Notes: a model not told the origin generated them from the sequence alone. A DNA stretch of 5,091 nt from an uncultured Chlorobiaceae bacterium (GCA_903917955.1 CAIXCO010000076.1:1-5091); one strand, 5' to 3'. Shown: positions 1 to 5,091, numbered from the stretch's first letter. Made by a program: numbers and translations.

Positions 1-91
1 AATGAGCACTGCACGATTTCAACAAATTTTGTCAAGGAGGGTCATTGTCCTTATGTTTCAAAGCCTCATGGATATGAGCACTGGGTTGGGT

Positions 92-106
92 AGAAGGTCT
101 CCTTCT
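92..106. repeat. Short perfect inverted repeat (hairpin)
   Basis: AGAAGG at 92-97 and CCTTCT at 101-106 are perfect complements around the 3-base loop TCT. No T-run follows on the + strand, so it does not look like an intrinsic terminator. It is the first of three clustered hairpins in this flank. Confidence 0.5.
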
Positions 107-121
107 GTTGTAACGACCGTT

Positions 122-144
122 TGACCAACTGAAAAGGTTGGTCA
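122..144. repeat. Perfect 8-bp inverted repeat, 7-nt loop
   Basis: TGACCAAC (122-129) pairs perfectly with GTTGGTCA (137-144) around the loop TGAAAAG. On the - strand the first three bases of the structure (142-144) are the TGA that closes the open frame at 142-294. The hairpin could therefore end transcription of that remnant, although it lacks a following U-tract. It is not an integron core site, because GACCAAC breaks the RYYYAAC rule at its second base. Confidence 0.55.
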
Positions 145-294
145 CGCGGGGTTTGTTGTGGCAGTTAGGGCTCGAGTCTTAGCCATCTCGCCAGCCATGT
201 CGGACGATGCGGAAGAGAAGACTCCTGCGTCAGCATTTTCCCTGCATAATTCAGTTGTCTTTTTATTATCTTTTTTTGTATAGGATACTTGTGA
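142..294 (-). pseudogene. Open-frame remnant without a start codon (speculative)
   Basis: On the - strand a frame is open from a stop at 295-297 down to a TGA at 142-144, about 50 codons. There is no ATG, GTG or TTG near its upstream end. The only internal ATGs are at 198 and 186, giving an 18-residue tail MAGEMAKTRALTATTNPA. The composition (Ala, Thr and Ser rich, with acidic and basic residues mixed) looks protein-like rather than random, and the stop runs straight into the 122-144 hairpin. I do not recognise a family. It may be the decayed 3' end of a mobile-element gene, or chance. Confidence 0.15.
255..284 (+). promoter_or_regulatory. Candidate sigma70-type promoter for the TA module
   Basis: TTGTCT at 255-260 (4 of 6 to TTGACA) is followed after an 18-base spacer by TATAGG at 279-284 (4 of 6 to TATAAT), in a T-rich stretch ending about 50 bases before the antitoxin ATG. 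An alternative -10, TATTAT at 264-269, has no good -35. This is the only reasonable promoter-like pair just upstream of the module. No convincing operator dyad for autoregulation was seen. Confidence 0.22.
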
Positions 295-338
295 TTACAG
301 ACTTATTGCTTACCGTTACGACAACGCCAATAATATGA
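291..338 (+). CDS. Possible 15-codon leader peptide ahead of the antitoxin
   Basis: A GTG at 291 is preceded by AGGA at 282-285 with 5-base spacing, a usable ribosome binding site. The frame runs 15 codons (MITDLLLTVTTTPII if GTG is read as Met) and stops at TGA 336-338, overlapping the antitoxin start as ATGA. The antitoxin itself has no recognisable Shine-Dalgarno, so translation of this leader followed by re-initiation at the overlap would explain how it is expressed. The reading is mechanistic inference: the frame is very short, and the AGGA partly overlaps the candidate -10, so both cannot be right. Confidence 0.2.
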   Translation: MITDLLLTVTTTPII

Positions 339-787
339 CAATTATAAAAAAAATAACAGCTTACGATATCGCAAGGTACTTTATTACTTGCGGCATAGAT
401 TCTGAAGAAGAGGGGATTTCAAACCTGAAGCTCCAAAAACTTGTCTACTATGCACAAGGCTATCACCTCGCCATGTATGATTTCCCGTTTTTTGATGAAC
501 CAATTCAGGCATGGCGGCATGGCCCTGTATGTCCTGATGTGTACCAAAAATATAAAAGCTATGGAGCACGTCCCATAACAGAGCACAACGATGAAGATTT
601 CACAAAAACCTTCACCAAAGATCATCTGGATTTGCTCGATGAAGTCTATTCTGTTTTTGGTCAATTTGCAGCCTGGAAGTTACGCGACATGACCCACGAA
701 GAAGAGCCTTGGAAAAACCATGAAGCACTGGCTGAAGAAATTCCACAGGAAGAGATGAGGCTTTACTTTAAAACGCGGCTCAACTGA
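335..787 (+). CDS. Panacea-domain (DUF4065/SocA-like) antitoxin
   Basis: 150 residues, the normal size for a stand-alone Panacea (DUF4065, SocA/GepA-like) protein. Family hallmarks are visible: an N-terminal helix ITAYDIARYFI (7-17), the signature SNLKLQKLVYYAQGYHLA (29-46), the EPIQAWRHGPVCPDVYQKYK block (55-74), and LRDMTHEEEPW (116-126), matching the usual Leu...Thr-His...Trp ending. In known systems the Panacea domain neutralises very different toxins: Caulobacter SocA is a ClpXP adaptor for SocB, and the PanAT modules use Panacea as a general antitoxin domain. The protein should be cytoplasmic. The ATG at 335 is the only plausible start, since the frame upstream is open to a TAG at 281-283 without an initiation codon. 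No clear Shine-Dalgarno precedes it. The predicted toxin begins 7 bases after the stop, so the two are almost certainly co-transcribed. Family assignment is strong; the antitoxin role is inferred from family and context. Confidence 0.9.
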   Translation: MTIIKKITAYDIARYFITCGIDSEEEGISNLKLQKLVYYAQGYHLAMYDFPFFDEPIQAWRHGPVCPDVYQKYKSYGARPITEHNDEDFTKTFTKDHLDLLDEVYSVFGQFAAWKLRDMTHEEEPWKNHEALAEEIPQEEMRLYFKTRLN

Positions 788-794
788 CTTTTTG

Positions 795-1232
795 ATGGGT
801 AAAGGTCAAAATAGAAGTAAGATCAAAGCGCCCGAAGCCAATAAGGGCGCTCATTTGATAGCACTTAAAACACAGGATTATAATAAAATACCGGTTATTT
901 TCTCTCTTAGGCACATTCAAAACGGCAAATACTGCTTCTCTCAATTAGATCAGAAACAAAAGAGCGATTTTGCCGAAGCACTTTTCAGGCGTAAAGATTT
1001 TACGTGGAATGATTATCACCAAATTCCAAAAGAATCGCTTGGGTATGAACTTCTTCCTTTTTGTTGCCTTAAAATAGCCTCAAAGCCAATATGTGTCACT
1101 GAAGACCTTGACAAAGTTATTGTTATTCGATTTTCAGGCAATGATGGCCGAATCGTCGGCTTTAGAGAAAAAAATATCTATTACGTTCTCTGGGTTGATT
1201 GCTGTTTTGAGCTCTATGATCATGGTTCTTAG
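795..1232 (+). CDS. Predicted toxin partner of the Panacea antitoxin
   Basis: 145 residues from the ATG at 795; a TTG one codon earlier (792) is possible but less likely. Only 7 bases separate it from the antitoxin stop, and no good ribosome binding site precedes it, so translational coupling is likely. After a basic, probably flexible tail (1-30) there is a compact domain: PVIFSLRHIQNGKYCFSQLD (33-52), a helical segment with FAEALFRRKDFTWNDYHQIP (59-78) and SLGYELLP (81-88), then ITED-like CVTEDLDKVIVIRFSG (100-115), GRIVGFREKNIYYVLWVD (118-135) and a C-terminal FELYDHG (138-144). The ending of beta strands followed by a Leu-Tyr-Asp-His-Gly tail recalls small RelE-like or MqsR-like RNase toxins, and I recall similar proteins beside antitoxin genes. 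I cannot name the family or point to catalytic residues with certainty; His143, Tyr141 and Arg123 are candidates. Toxicity is inferred from position, size and this resemblance. Confidence 0.72.
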   Translation: MGKGQNRSKIKAPEANKGAHLIALKTQDYNKIPVIFSLRHIQNGKYCFSQLDQKQKSDFAEALFRRKDFTWNDYHQIPKESLGYELLPFCCLKIASKPICVTEDLDKVIVIRFSGNDGRIVGFREKNIYYVLWVDCCFELYDHGS

Positions 1233-1330
1233 ACGGCAACGCCTTTTCCTTGATTCCCCGACGCTCTCTTTTTCAATATTGTTTACTTCTTGAACACCCC
1301 AGCACCGTTTTTCTCAACCTTGTCACATAA

Positions 1331-1360
1331 TTGTCAAACGTTTATAACCTTGTCGATATT
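1331..1360 (+). promoter_or_regulatory. Candidate promoter for the PH-domain gene
   Basis: TTGTCA at 1331-1336 (5 of 6 to the -35 consensus) is followed after an 18-base spacer by GATATT at 1355-1360 (4 of 6 to the -10 consensus). The pair lies about 90 bases before the start codon. If used, the transcript would begin just ahead of the dyad at 1377-1398. A promoter inside a cassette is uncommon but known. Support rests on sequence match only. Confidence 0.28.
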
Positions 1361-1376
1361 GTGGGCTCTCTCAAGG

Positions 1377-1398
1377 ATCAGATGCGCATTGATCTGAT
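1377..1398. repeat. Perfect 7-bp dyad upstream of the PH gene
   Basis: ATCAGAT (1377-1383) and ATCTGAT (1392-1398) are perfect complements separated by 8 bases (GCGCATTG). It sits between the candidate promoter and the ribosome binding site, so it could be an operator or a hairpin in the 5' leader. No T-run follows, so it is not an intrinsic terminator for the TA operon. It does not fit integron core-site rules. Confidence 0.45.
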
Positions 1399-1439
1399 TA
1401 GTCTAAAAAATGTCAGGCAAACACAACTGCAATTTCATT

Positions 1440-1445
1440 AGGAGG
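1440..1445 (+). promoter_or_regulatory. Strong ribosome binding site for the PH gene
   Basis: AGGAGG lies 4 bases before the ATG at 1450. It is a near-perfect Shine-Dalgarno and fixes the start. It stands out because neither gene of the TA module has a recognisable one, which suggests the PH gene is translated independently. Confidence 0.85.
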
Positions 1446-1449
1446 TTTT

Positions 1450-1827
1450 ATGGGACTACTGGATGGTGTACTTGGTAACGCATCTAAAATCGACCCCGCA
1501 AAAATTCAACAGGAATTTAGCCGGATTCTTGCGCCGGGAGAACGTGTTGAGCATGCGTATCAACTCATTCGTGACTATTTTGTTTTTACCGACAAACGCT
1601 TCGTCTTGGTCGAAAAGCAAGGATTGACGGGGAGCAAAGTTGAGTATCACTCAATTCCATACAAGAGCATTACGCACTTTAGTGTTGAGACTGCTGGCAC
1701 ATTTGATTTAGATGCTGAACTAAAAATCTGGATTTCGAGCACCGCCGAGCCAATTCAAAAGCAATTCAATAAAAAACTAAGCATCTATGAAGTGCAAAGC
1801 GTTCTTGCGAGCTATGTCCTCAAATAG
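1450..1827 (+). CDS. Single-domain bacterial PH-fold protein (bPH)
   Basis: 125 residues, the usual length for stand-alone bacterial PH-domain proteins (bPH_1, DUF1696 type). The match runs end to end: MGLLDGVLGNASKID (1-15), the APGERVEHAYQLIRDYFVFT segment (28-47) followed by DKRFVLVEKQGLTGSK (48-63), then VEYHSIPYKSITHFSVETAG (64-83), the DLDAELKIWISS strand (86-97), and the C-terminal helix around IYEVQSVLASYV (112-123) that caps the PH barrel. It has no signal peptide or membrane segment, so it is cytoplasmic. Structures of relatives show a PH-like barrel that can assemble into rings, but the biological role and ligand are unknown, and phosphoinositide binding should not be assumed. The ATG at 1450 is set by AGGAGG. 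The stop is 3 bases from an attC-like site, which suggests that this copy travels as an integron cassette. Family assignment is strong. Confidence 0.9.
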   Translation: MGLLDGVLGNASKIDPAKIQQEFSRILAPGERVEHAYQLIRDYFVFTDKRFVLVEKQGLTGSKVEYHSIPYKSITHFSVETAGTFDLDAELKIWISSTAEPIQKQFNKKLSIYEVQSVLASYVLK

Positions 1828-1830
1828 CTC

Positions 1831-1900
1831 GCCTAACCCGGCAGACCACATGGACGCTGCACCATAAAGTCGCGTAGCGCCAGTGACTTCTACGTTAGGC
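1831..1900 (+). other. attC-like integron recombination site
   Basis: A 70-base imperfect palindrome with integron attC architecture. Outer cores: R'' GCCTAAC (1831-1837, fits RYYYAAC) and R' GTTAGGC (1894-1900, fits GTTRRRY) are perfect complements, and the pairing extends one base further on each side (CG before, GCG after). Inner stem: CAC 1847-1849, TGG 1851-1853 and CGCT 1855-1858 pair with AGCG 1876-1879, CCA 1880-1882 and GTG 1883-1885. That leaves A1850 and A1854 as extrahelical bases on the left arm only. Protruding bases on the L'' side are what the integrase uses to choose the strand, and they orient the site with the PH gene as the cassette cargo. The apical loop is about 17 bases, and the stretch between R and L arms is largely unpaired, as expected. 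Size falls in the normal 55-150 base range. An ordinary terminator is unlikely: there is no U-tract and the cores match too well. Confidence 0.75.
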
Positions 1901-2207
1901 GTATATCAGCCAAGCACAGCAATTTTTTTCAAAAATATATCTGACGACAGTCTGACTGGCTTTTTCCGAAAAGAGTTTGCGAAAAATGGCAAACCATAGC
2001 CGCCAGCCTACCCAACGTCACAGTATCCACCATCCCCGAAAAACAAGCCACCCACGCCGCAAAGGCGTTCGCACCCTTGAACCCGACCGCATCGCATCGT
2101 AAAGCGAGGTAGCCAGCCTTGAAGCGGTAGAGTAGCACAGTGGCAACACGAGAGTAGCTCTCTTCATAGCGCTAAAGAACCGGTGCGCAAAGTGATGCCC
2201 GCTCGCT
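1901..2207. other. Gap with no supported gene, downstream of attC
   Basis: No gene could be supported. The left part is AT-rich (a T7 run at 1922-1928 followed by A5) and contains a 6-bp hairpin at 1975-1994. The right part is more GC-rich and holds two overlapping - strand frames: one with an ATG at 2138 ending at 1929 (69 codons), one with an ATG at 2245 ending at 2018 (75 codons). The second reads through the kinase stop region in another frame. Neither has a ribosome binding site or a family I can name. There is no second RYYYAAC/GTTRRRY pair, so a following cassette cannot be delimited. The segment could be a decayed cassette or an intergenic repeat family. Confidence 0.4.
1975..1994. 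repeat. 6-bp hairpin in the gap after attC
   Basis: GTTTGC (1975-1980) and GCAAAC (1989-1994) are perfect complements around an 8-base A-rich loop. It lies over 200 bases beyond the kinase stop and has no clean U-tract on either strand, so its role, if any, is unknown. Confidence 0.3.
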
Positions 2208-2212
2208 TTAGC
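2171..2212 (-). terminator. Inverted repeat spanning the kinase stop codon
   Basis: GCTAAAG (2171-2177) and CTTTAGC (2206-2212) are perfect complements, and the kinase TAA (2208-2210) lies inside the right arm. The 28-base loop is long and no U-tract follows on the - strand, so it is a poor intrinsic terminator. It could still stabilise the mRNA 3' end, or mark the edge of inserted sequence. No better terminator for the kinase was found. Confidence 0.2.
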
Positions 2213-5072
2213 TCTTTTCAGAATCCAAAAGCAGTTTTGGGGCAATTTGTATGGGCAGTGAAAAGGTAAATGTTGTACCTCCCTCAGAAGACGAGTCTAC
2301 CGAAAAGGTTCCCTGATATGTTTTGACGATAATCTCATGGCTGATACTCAAACCAAGACCAGTTCCTTTGCCTTGCTCTTTGGTGGTAAAAAAGGGGTCA
2401 AAAATTTTCTTTTGTATCTCTTCAGAAATTCCCGGGCCATCATCAGTGATCGAGAAAAAGATGTTTTCCGGCGTAGCCCATGTTTTGATTGCTATCAGCC
2501 CTGAACCGTTTCGACTTTGTGAACGGATCGCATGGCTTGAGTTGATGACAAGGTTGAGCACCACTTGATTGATTTGTGAGGGATCGCAAAAGAGGGGTGG
2601 AAGCTCTCCCAGCGTTAAGGCAATAGTAGCAATGTCACCGTATTCATGTTTTGCAATAACGAGGGCTTCATGAACCACCTTGTTAAGATCAAGTGCACTG
2701 ATATTCTTCAGCACATTCTTGAAAGAATAGCTCTTCATGCTGCGGGTTATGGTAGTAATTCGTTCAATTCCGTTTTTTGAGTTTTCAAGCGTTGCAGGAA
2801 TGCTTTTAAGCAGTTGGTCAATCTGAAGCTCTTGCTCTTTTTTACGGAGTCGCTCTACCTCCTCGCTGTCAACATTGCCAGCGGCTACTTTATCAATTAT
2901 TCGGCGGTATTGGTTCACAATCTGACAAAGATCGTCAAAATCATCCTCAAGGTTATATTCGTTGAGGGTGATGTAGTTGAGTGGGTTATTGATTTCGTGC
3001 GCAATTCCCGCCGAAAGTTGCCCAATCATCTCCATCTTCATCGCTTGCTGAAGCTGTGCGTGCATTTTTTCTTGTTCTTCCTCAGCAATCTTTTTTGCAA
3101 CAATATCCCATGCCTGATTGGCAAGAAGCTCTACCCACTCAATATCTTTCTGCTCGTAATCAGTCATTTTGTTGCCGACTCCTATAATGGCCACGATTTT
3201 CGCGTCACGAATAATCGGAATCACCAGTTCCCGCGTGACTTCGGCATGGCCTTCCGGCATACCCTTGCGATGTTTGAGTGAAGGATAATCATTATGAATA
3301 ATGGCTTTGCGTTCCCGCAGGGCATCTGCCCATACACCCGCCTTGTCTACCGGATAGTGCTGCCCCTTGCCTTCAGCCTTGCACATATTCGCCAAGGTAT
3401 TGGTGGAAACCGTTTGCAGTAACAATGAATTTTGATCTTCAGCCACAAAGAAAAGAAAGCCTATGCAGCTTCCCGTGAGCAGTTCTGCCTCATCAAGCGT
3501 TGTTCTCAGCAGTTGCTCTACGGTCTCAGTCTCTGCATTCAAAAGCAGACGAAGCCGGAATGCATTAATCTGTTCGTAGCGCTTTTGCTCAGTAACATCA
3601 AAAAGGATTGCATAGAGTAATTCTTTCTCCTCAGCCACTATTTTTGTAGCGAACACTTCAACATCATGCACTGTGCCACTTTTTTTGATATCACGAAATG
3701 AAAACTTTCCCAGCCCTGCTGATTTGGTTTTTTCAAGATTGCGCTTGATCTCTTCAGAGGGAGTTGTGGGGTTTATGTGCGCTATGCTCATCTTTTTCAA
3801 GTCATCAACTGACCATCCATAAAAGTCTGCTGCCGAAGAATTAGCATCAACAATAGTGCCTGTGTTGGGATCAACAAGAAGTATGGTTGCGGGATTGGCT
3901 TCAAAGAAGGTTCTGAACTTGGCCTCGTTTTTTCTGAGCGCATCACCCTTTCGAAGCATCTTGATACCAAAAGCAAGATTATCTGCAATTGAAGTGAGCT
4001 GCAAGGTCTCGCCAGTATGAAAGGCGTCTGGCTGTTCCGAATAAATGGTCAATGCCCCAACCACACGGTTGTCGATCGATAAGGGTAACCCCAGAATAGC
4101 AGCATACCCGTTTTTTATTGCCCGATTACGCCATAAATCAAACTGTGGATCAGTCAGAATATGATTCATAGAAAACGGTTGCCCCGTACGTACTGCCGTT
4201 CCTGCAGGCCCCTGCCCATACTTGTTACCACCCCAGGATATGGTAATCGACTCAAAATAATCACCAGTACTGCCTGCCGAGGCCACAAGTGGCAAGCTTT
4301 TTACCTCATCATCAACGGCAAAACCAACCCACGCCATCCTGTACCCCCCCGACTCAACAATGATGCTGCAAATTTGTTGCAGCAATTCATGCTCATCTTC
4401 TGCATGAATCAGCGCTTTATTGCACTGGTCACTCACCATAAGGACATGATTCAGCCGCTCAAGTTCCGCCTCTGCCAGTTTGCGTTCCGTGATATCAAGG
4501 ATAATGGCGTGTATAACAGGCTTCCCGTCGATCTCTATCCTGTTACGGTATATCTCTACATCACGAATGGAGCCGTCAGCCCTTCTGTGGCGCCCTGTGA
4601 AGGTATTGTGTTCTCTTGACTTTACTGTTTGCAGGCTTTTTTCAATCTCTGCCTGCGAAAGCGTATTGATATCACGGGTATACATCTGCTTGAGCTCCTC
4701 AACGCTCCATCCATACCACTCTGCGGCTGTTTTATTGACATCGAGTACCTTTCCAGTATCTGCGTCGAGTAAAGCCTGTATTGCTGAATGGCTGTTGAAC
4801 AGCGTTCTGAACTGCTTCTCACTTTTCAGTAATGCCTCTTTAGCTTCAAACAAGCATCTGCACTCTGCTTCTCTCGTTTTCAGAGCGTCTAAAGCCTGCC
4901 GGGTATCGCTGATATCGGTGAGCGAGAGGCGGCACTCAAGCAGATTATCAGTGATGATGGCGTCTAACCGAAGCGTTTGCTGGAGTTTGTTGGGATTATT
5001 TGTGGTGCCATTCTTTTTAATCATAATCTCACAGTGTTCCTGCGTTCTGCTCAGGAACACCCTGTCTACCAT
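2208..5072 (-). CDS. Soluble multi-sensor histidine kinase, PAS-GAF-PAS-GAF-HisKA-HATPase
   Basis: 954 residues from the ATG at 5072. Order: N-terminal coiled-coil-like segment (about 50-85); PAS1 (85-198, ending ILDITERK); GAF1 (215-372); PAS2 (380-498, ending LFDVTEQKR); GAF2 (505-663, with GVWADALRERKAIIHNDY at 579-596); HisKA with H-box GIAHEINNPLNYI (689-701), phospho-acceptor His692 (codon 2997-2999); and HATPase_c with N-box NLVINSSHAI (840-849), G1 DDGPGI (877-882), F-box IFDPFFTTK (890-898) and G2 GKGTGLGLSI (901-910). All catalytic motifs are intact, so it should autophosphorylate and pass phosphate to a response regulator encoded elsewhere. There are no membrane segments, so it senses cytoplasmic or diffusible signals. 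The segment between H-box and N-box is long and rich in charged helix. The start is uncertain: the frame stays open to the window edge, no Shine-Dalgarno precedes 5072, and a second ATG lies at 5024 (residue 17). The true protein may be longer at its N-terminus. Confidence 0.93.
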   Translation of the reverse strand: MVDRVFLSRTQEHCEIMIKKNGTTNNPNKLQQTLRLDAIITDNLLECRLSLTDISDTRQALDALKTREAECRCLFEAKEALLKSEKQFRTLFNSHSAIQALLDADTGKVLDVNKTAAEWYGWSVEELKQMYTRDINTLSQAEIEKSLQTVKSREHNTFTGRHRRADGSIRDVEIYRNRIEIDGKPVIHAIILDITERKLAEAELERLNHVLMVSDQCNKALIHAEDEHELLQQICSIIVESGGYRMAWVGFAVDDEVKSLPLVASAGSTGDYFESITISWGGNKYGQGPAGTAVRTGQPFSMNHILTDPQFDLWRNRAIKNGYAAILGLPLSIDNRVVGALTIYSEQPDAFHTGETLQLTSIADNLAFGIKMLRKGDALRKNEAKFRTFFEANPATILLVDPNTGTIVDANSSAADFYGWSVDDLKKMSIAHINPTTPSEEIKRNLEKTKSAGLGKFSFRDIKKSGTVHDVEVFATKIVAEEKELLYAILFDVTEQKRYEQINAFRLRLLLNAETETVEQLLRTTLDEAELLTGSCIGFLFFVAEDQNSLLLQTVSTNTLANMCKAEGKGQHYPVDKAGVWADALRERKAIIHNDYPSLKHRKGMPEGHAEVTRELVIPIIRDAKIVAIIGVGNKMTDYEQKDIEWVELLANQAWDIVAKKIAEEEQEKMHAQLQQAMKMEMIGQLSAGIAHEINNPLNYITLNEYNLEDDFDDLCQIVNQYRRIIDKVAAGNVDSEEVERLRKKEQELQIDQLLKSIPATLENSKNGIERITTITRSMKSYSFKNVLKNISALDLNKVVHEALVIAKHEYGDIATIALTLGELPPLFCDPSQINQVVLNLVINSSHAIRSQSRNGSGLIAIKTWATPENIFFSITDDGPGISEEIQKKIFDPFFTTKEQGKGTGLGLSISHEIIVKTYQGTFSVDSSSEGGTTFTFSLPIQIAPKLLLDSEKS

Positions 5073-5091
5073 GCTTTTAAATACCGTGAGG

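Larger units (their letters stand above)
1..334. other. Gene-poor left flank with open-frame fragments and hairpins
   Basis: No complete gene is recognised here. Two overlapping + strand frames are open at the left edge. One is open from base 1 to a TAG at 91-93 (30 codons, ending HGYEHWVG) and could be the tail of an upstream gene. The other starts at an ATG at 2 and stops at 122-124 (40 codons). I recognise neither protein. A 10-bp direct repeat, ATGAGCACTG, occurs at 2-11 and 74-83, exactly 72 bases apart. Three perfect inverted repeats lie between 92 and 224 (92-106, 122-144, and GAGTCTT 174-180 with AAGACTC 218-224). The mix of short open frames and hairpins suggests decayed mobile DNA or a structured RNA, but nothing identifies which. 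Confidence 0.35.
1440..1894 (+). mobile_element. Candidate integron gene cassette (left end unresolved)
   Basis: One complete ORF with its own ribosome binding site is followed 3 bases after its stop by an attC-like site in the same orientation, the standard build of a mobile gene cassette. The right boundary would be the cut between G1894 and T1895 in the R' core GTTAGGC. The left boundary should be a GTTRRRY core upstream of 1440, but I find none between the toxin stop (1232) and the ribosome binding site. The left end is therefore unknown, and the start given here is only that of the ribosome binding site. Either the upstream core has diverged, the cassette is larger, or the attC is a lone site. 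Confidence 0.42.

Noticed and set aside
85..91. GTTGGGT fits GTTRRRY, and ACCCAAC at 2010-2016 fits RYYYAAC
   Set aside because: They lie 1.9 kb apart and face the wrong way to form one site; neither has a nearby partner. A match of this length is expected by chance over this distance.
164..170. GTTAGGG as an upstream integron R' core that would place the TA module in a cassette
   Set aside because: It breaks the final pyrimidine of GTTRRRY, and no RYYYAAC partner lies 55-150 bases to its left.
419..664. - strand open frames inside the antitoxin (384-569 and 419-664)
   Set aside because: Both are shadows of the Panacea gene, whose + strand protein carries the full family signature.
1234..1247. 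GGC-AAC-GCC followed by TTTTCC as a terminator for the TA operon
   Set aside because: The stem has only three pairs and the T-run is short and interrupted.
1093..1293. A 66-codon + strand open frame overlapping the toxin
   Set aside because: It overlaps the conserved C-terminal half of the toxin in another frame and has no ribosome binding site.
2814..3281. A 155-codon + strand open frame opposite the kinase
   Set aside because: It is fully antisense to the kinase helical linker and GAF2, has no ribosome binding site and resembles no family.
4161..4619. A 152-codon + strand open frame opposite the kinase
   Set aside because: It is antisense to the GAF1 and PAS1 coding sequence, which shows clear domain conservation on the - strand.
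1..5091. CRISPR array, tRNA or rRNA genes, transposase or integrase genes
   Set aside because: No regularly spaced repeats, no cloverleaf or rRNA signatures, and no transposase or tyrosine recombinase motifs were seen in any translated frame.

Overview
The window carries four convincing genes, and between two of them one structured DNA site that I read as an integron attC recombination site. Three genes lie on the + strand: a Panacea-domain (DUF4065/SocA-like) antitoxin, a predicted partner toxin 7 bases downstream, and a single-domain bacterial PH protein. The fourth, a large soluble multi-sensor histidine kinase, lies on the - strand, fills the right half of the window and runs towards the others. 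The first 334 bases and the stretch at 1901-2207 hold no gene I can support, though both contain inverted repeats and suspicious open-frame fragments.

Layout: 1-334, gene-poor, with hairpins, a possible promoter and a possible 15-codon leader frame. 335-1232, bicistronic toxin-antitoxin module. 1233-1449, spacer with a weak promoter candidate and a perfect 7-bp dyad. 1450-1827, bPH-domain gene with a strong ribosome binding site. 1831-1900, attC-like site starting 3 bases after the PH stop codon: perfect RYYYAAC/GTTRRRY ends, an imperfect inner stem, and two unpaired A bases on one arm only. 1901-2207, non-coding or decayed sequence. 2208 to 5072 or beyond the window edge, PAS-GAF-PAS-GAF-HisKA-HATPase_c kinase.

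How the parts relate: the antitoxin and toxin should work as a pair, with the Panacea protein neutralising its neighbour. The PH gene followed at once by an attC-like site has the architecture of an integron gene cassette. No second attC and no integrase gene is visible here, so this is either one edge of a larger array or a lone site. A TA module beside cassette DNA fits the known enrichment of TA modules in cassette arrays and genomic islands, but I cannot show that the TA pair is itself a cassette. The kinase looks like ordinary signalling equipment of a free-living bacterium; its response regulator is not in the window.

Organism: a bacterium of moderate GC content, probably Gram-negative and environmental. 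The style of the kinase and spacer sequences made me think of green sulfur bacteria (Chlorobiaceae), but that is an impression, not something the sequence proves.
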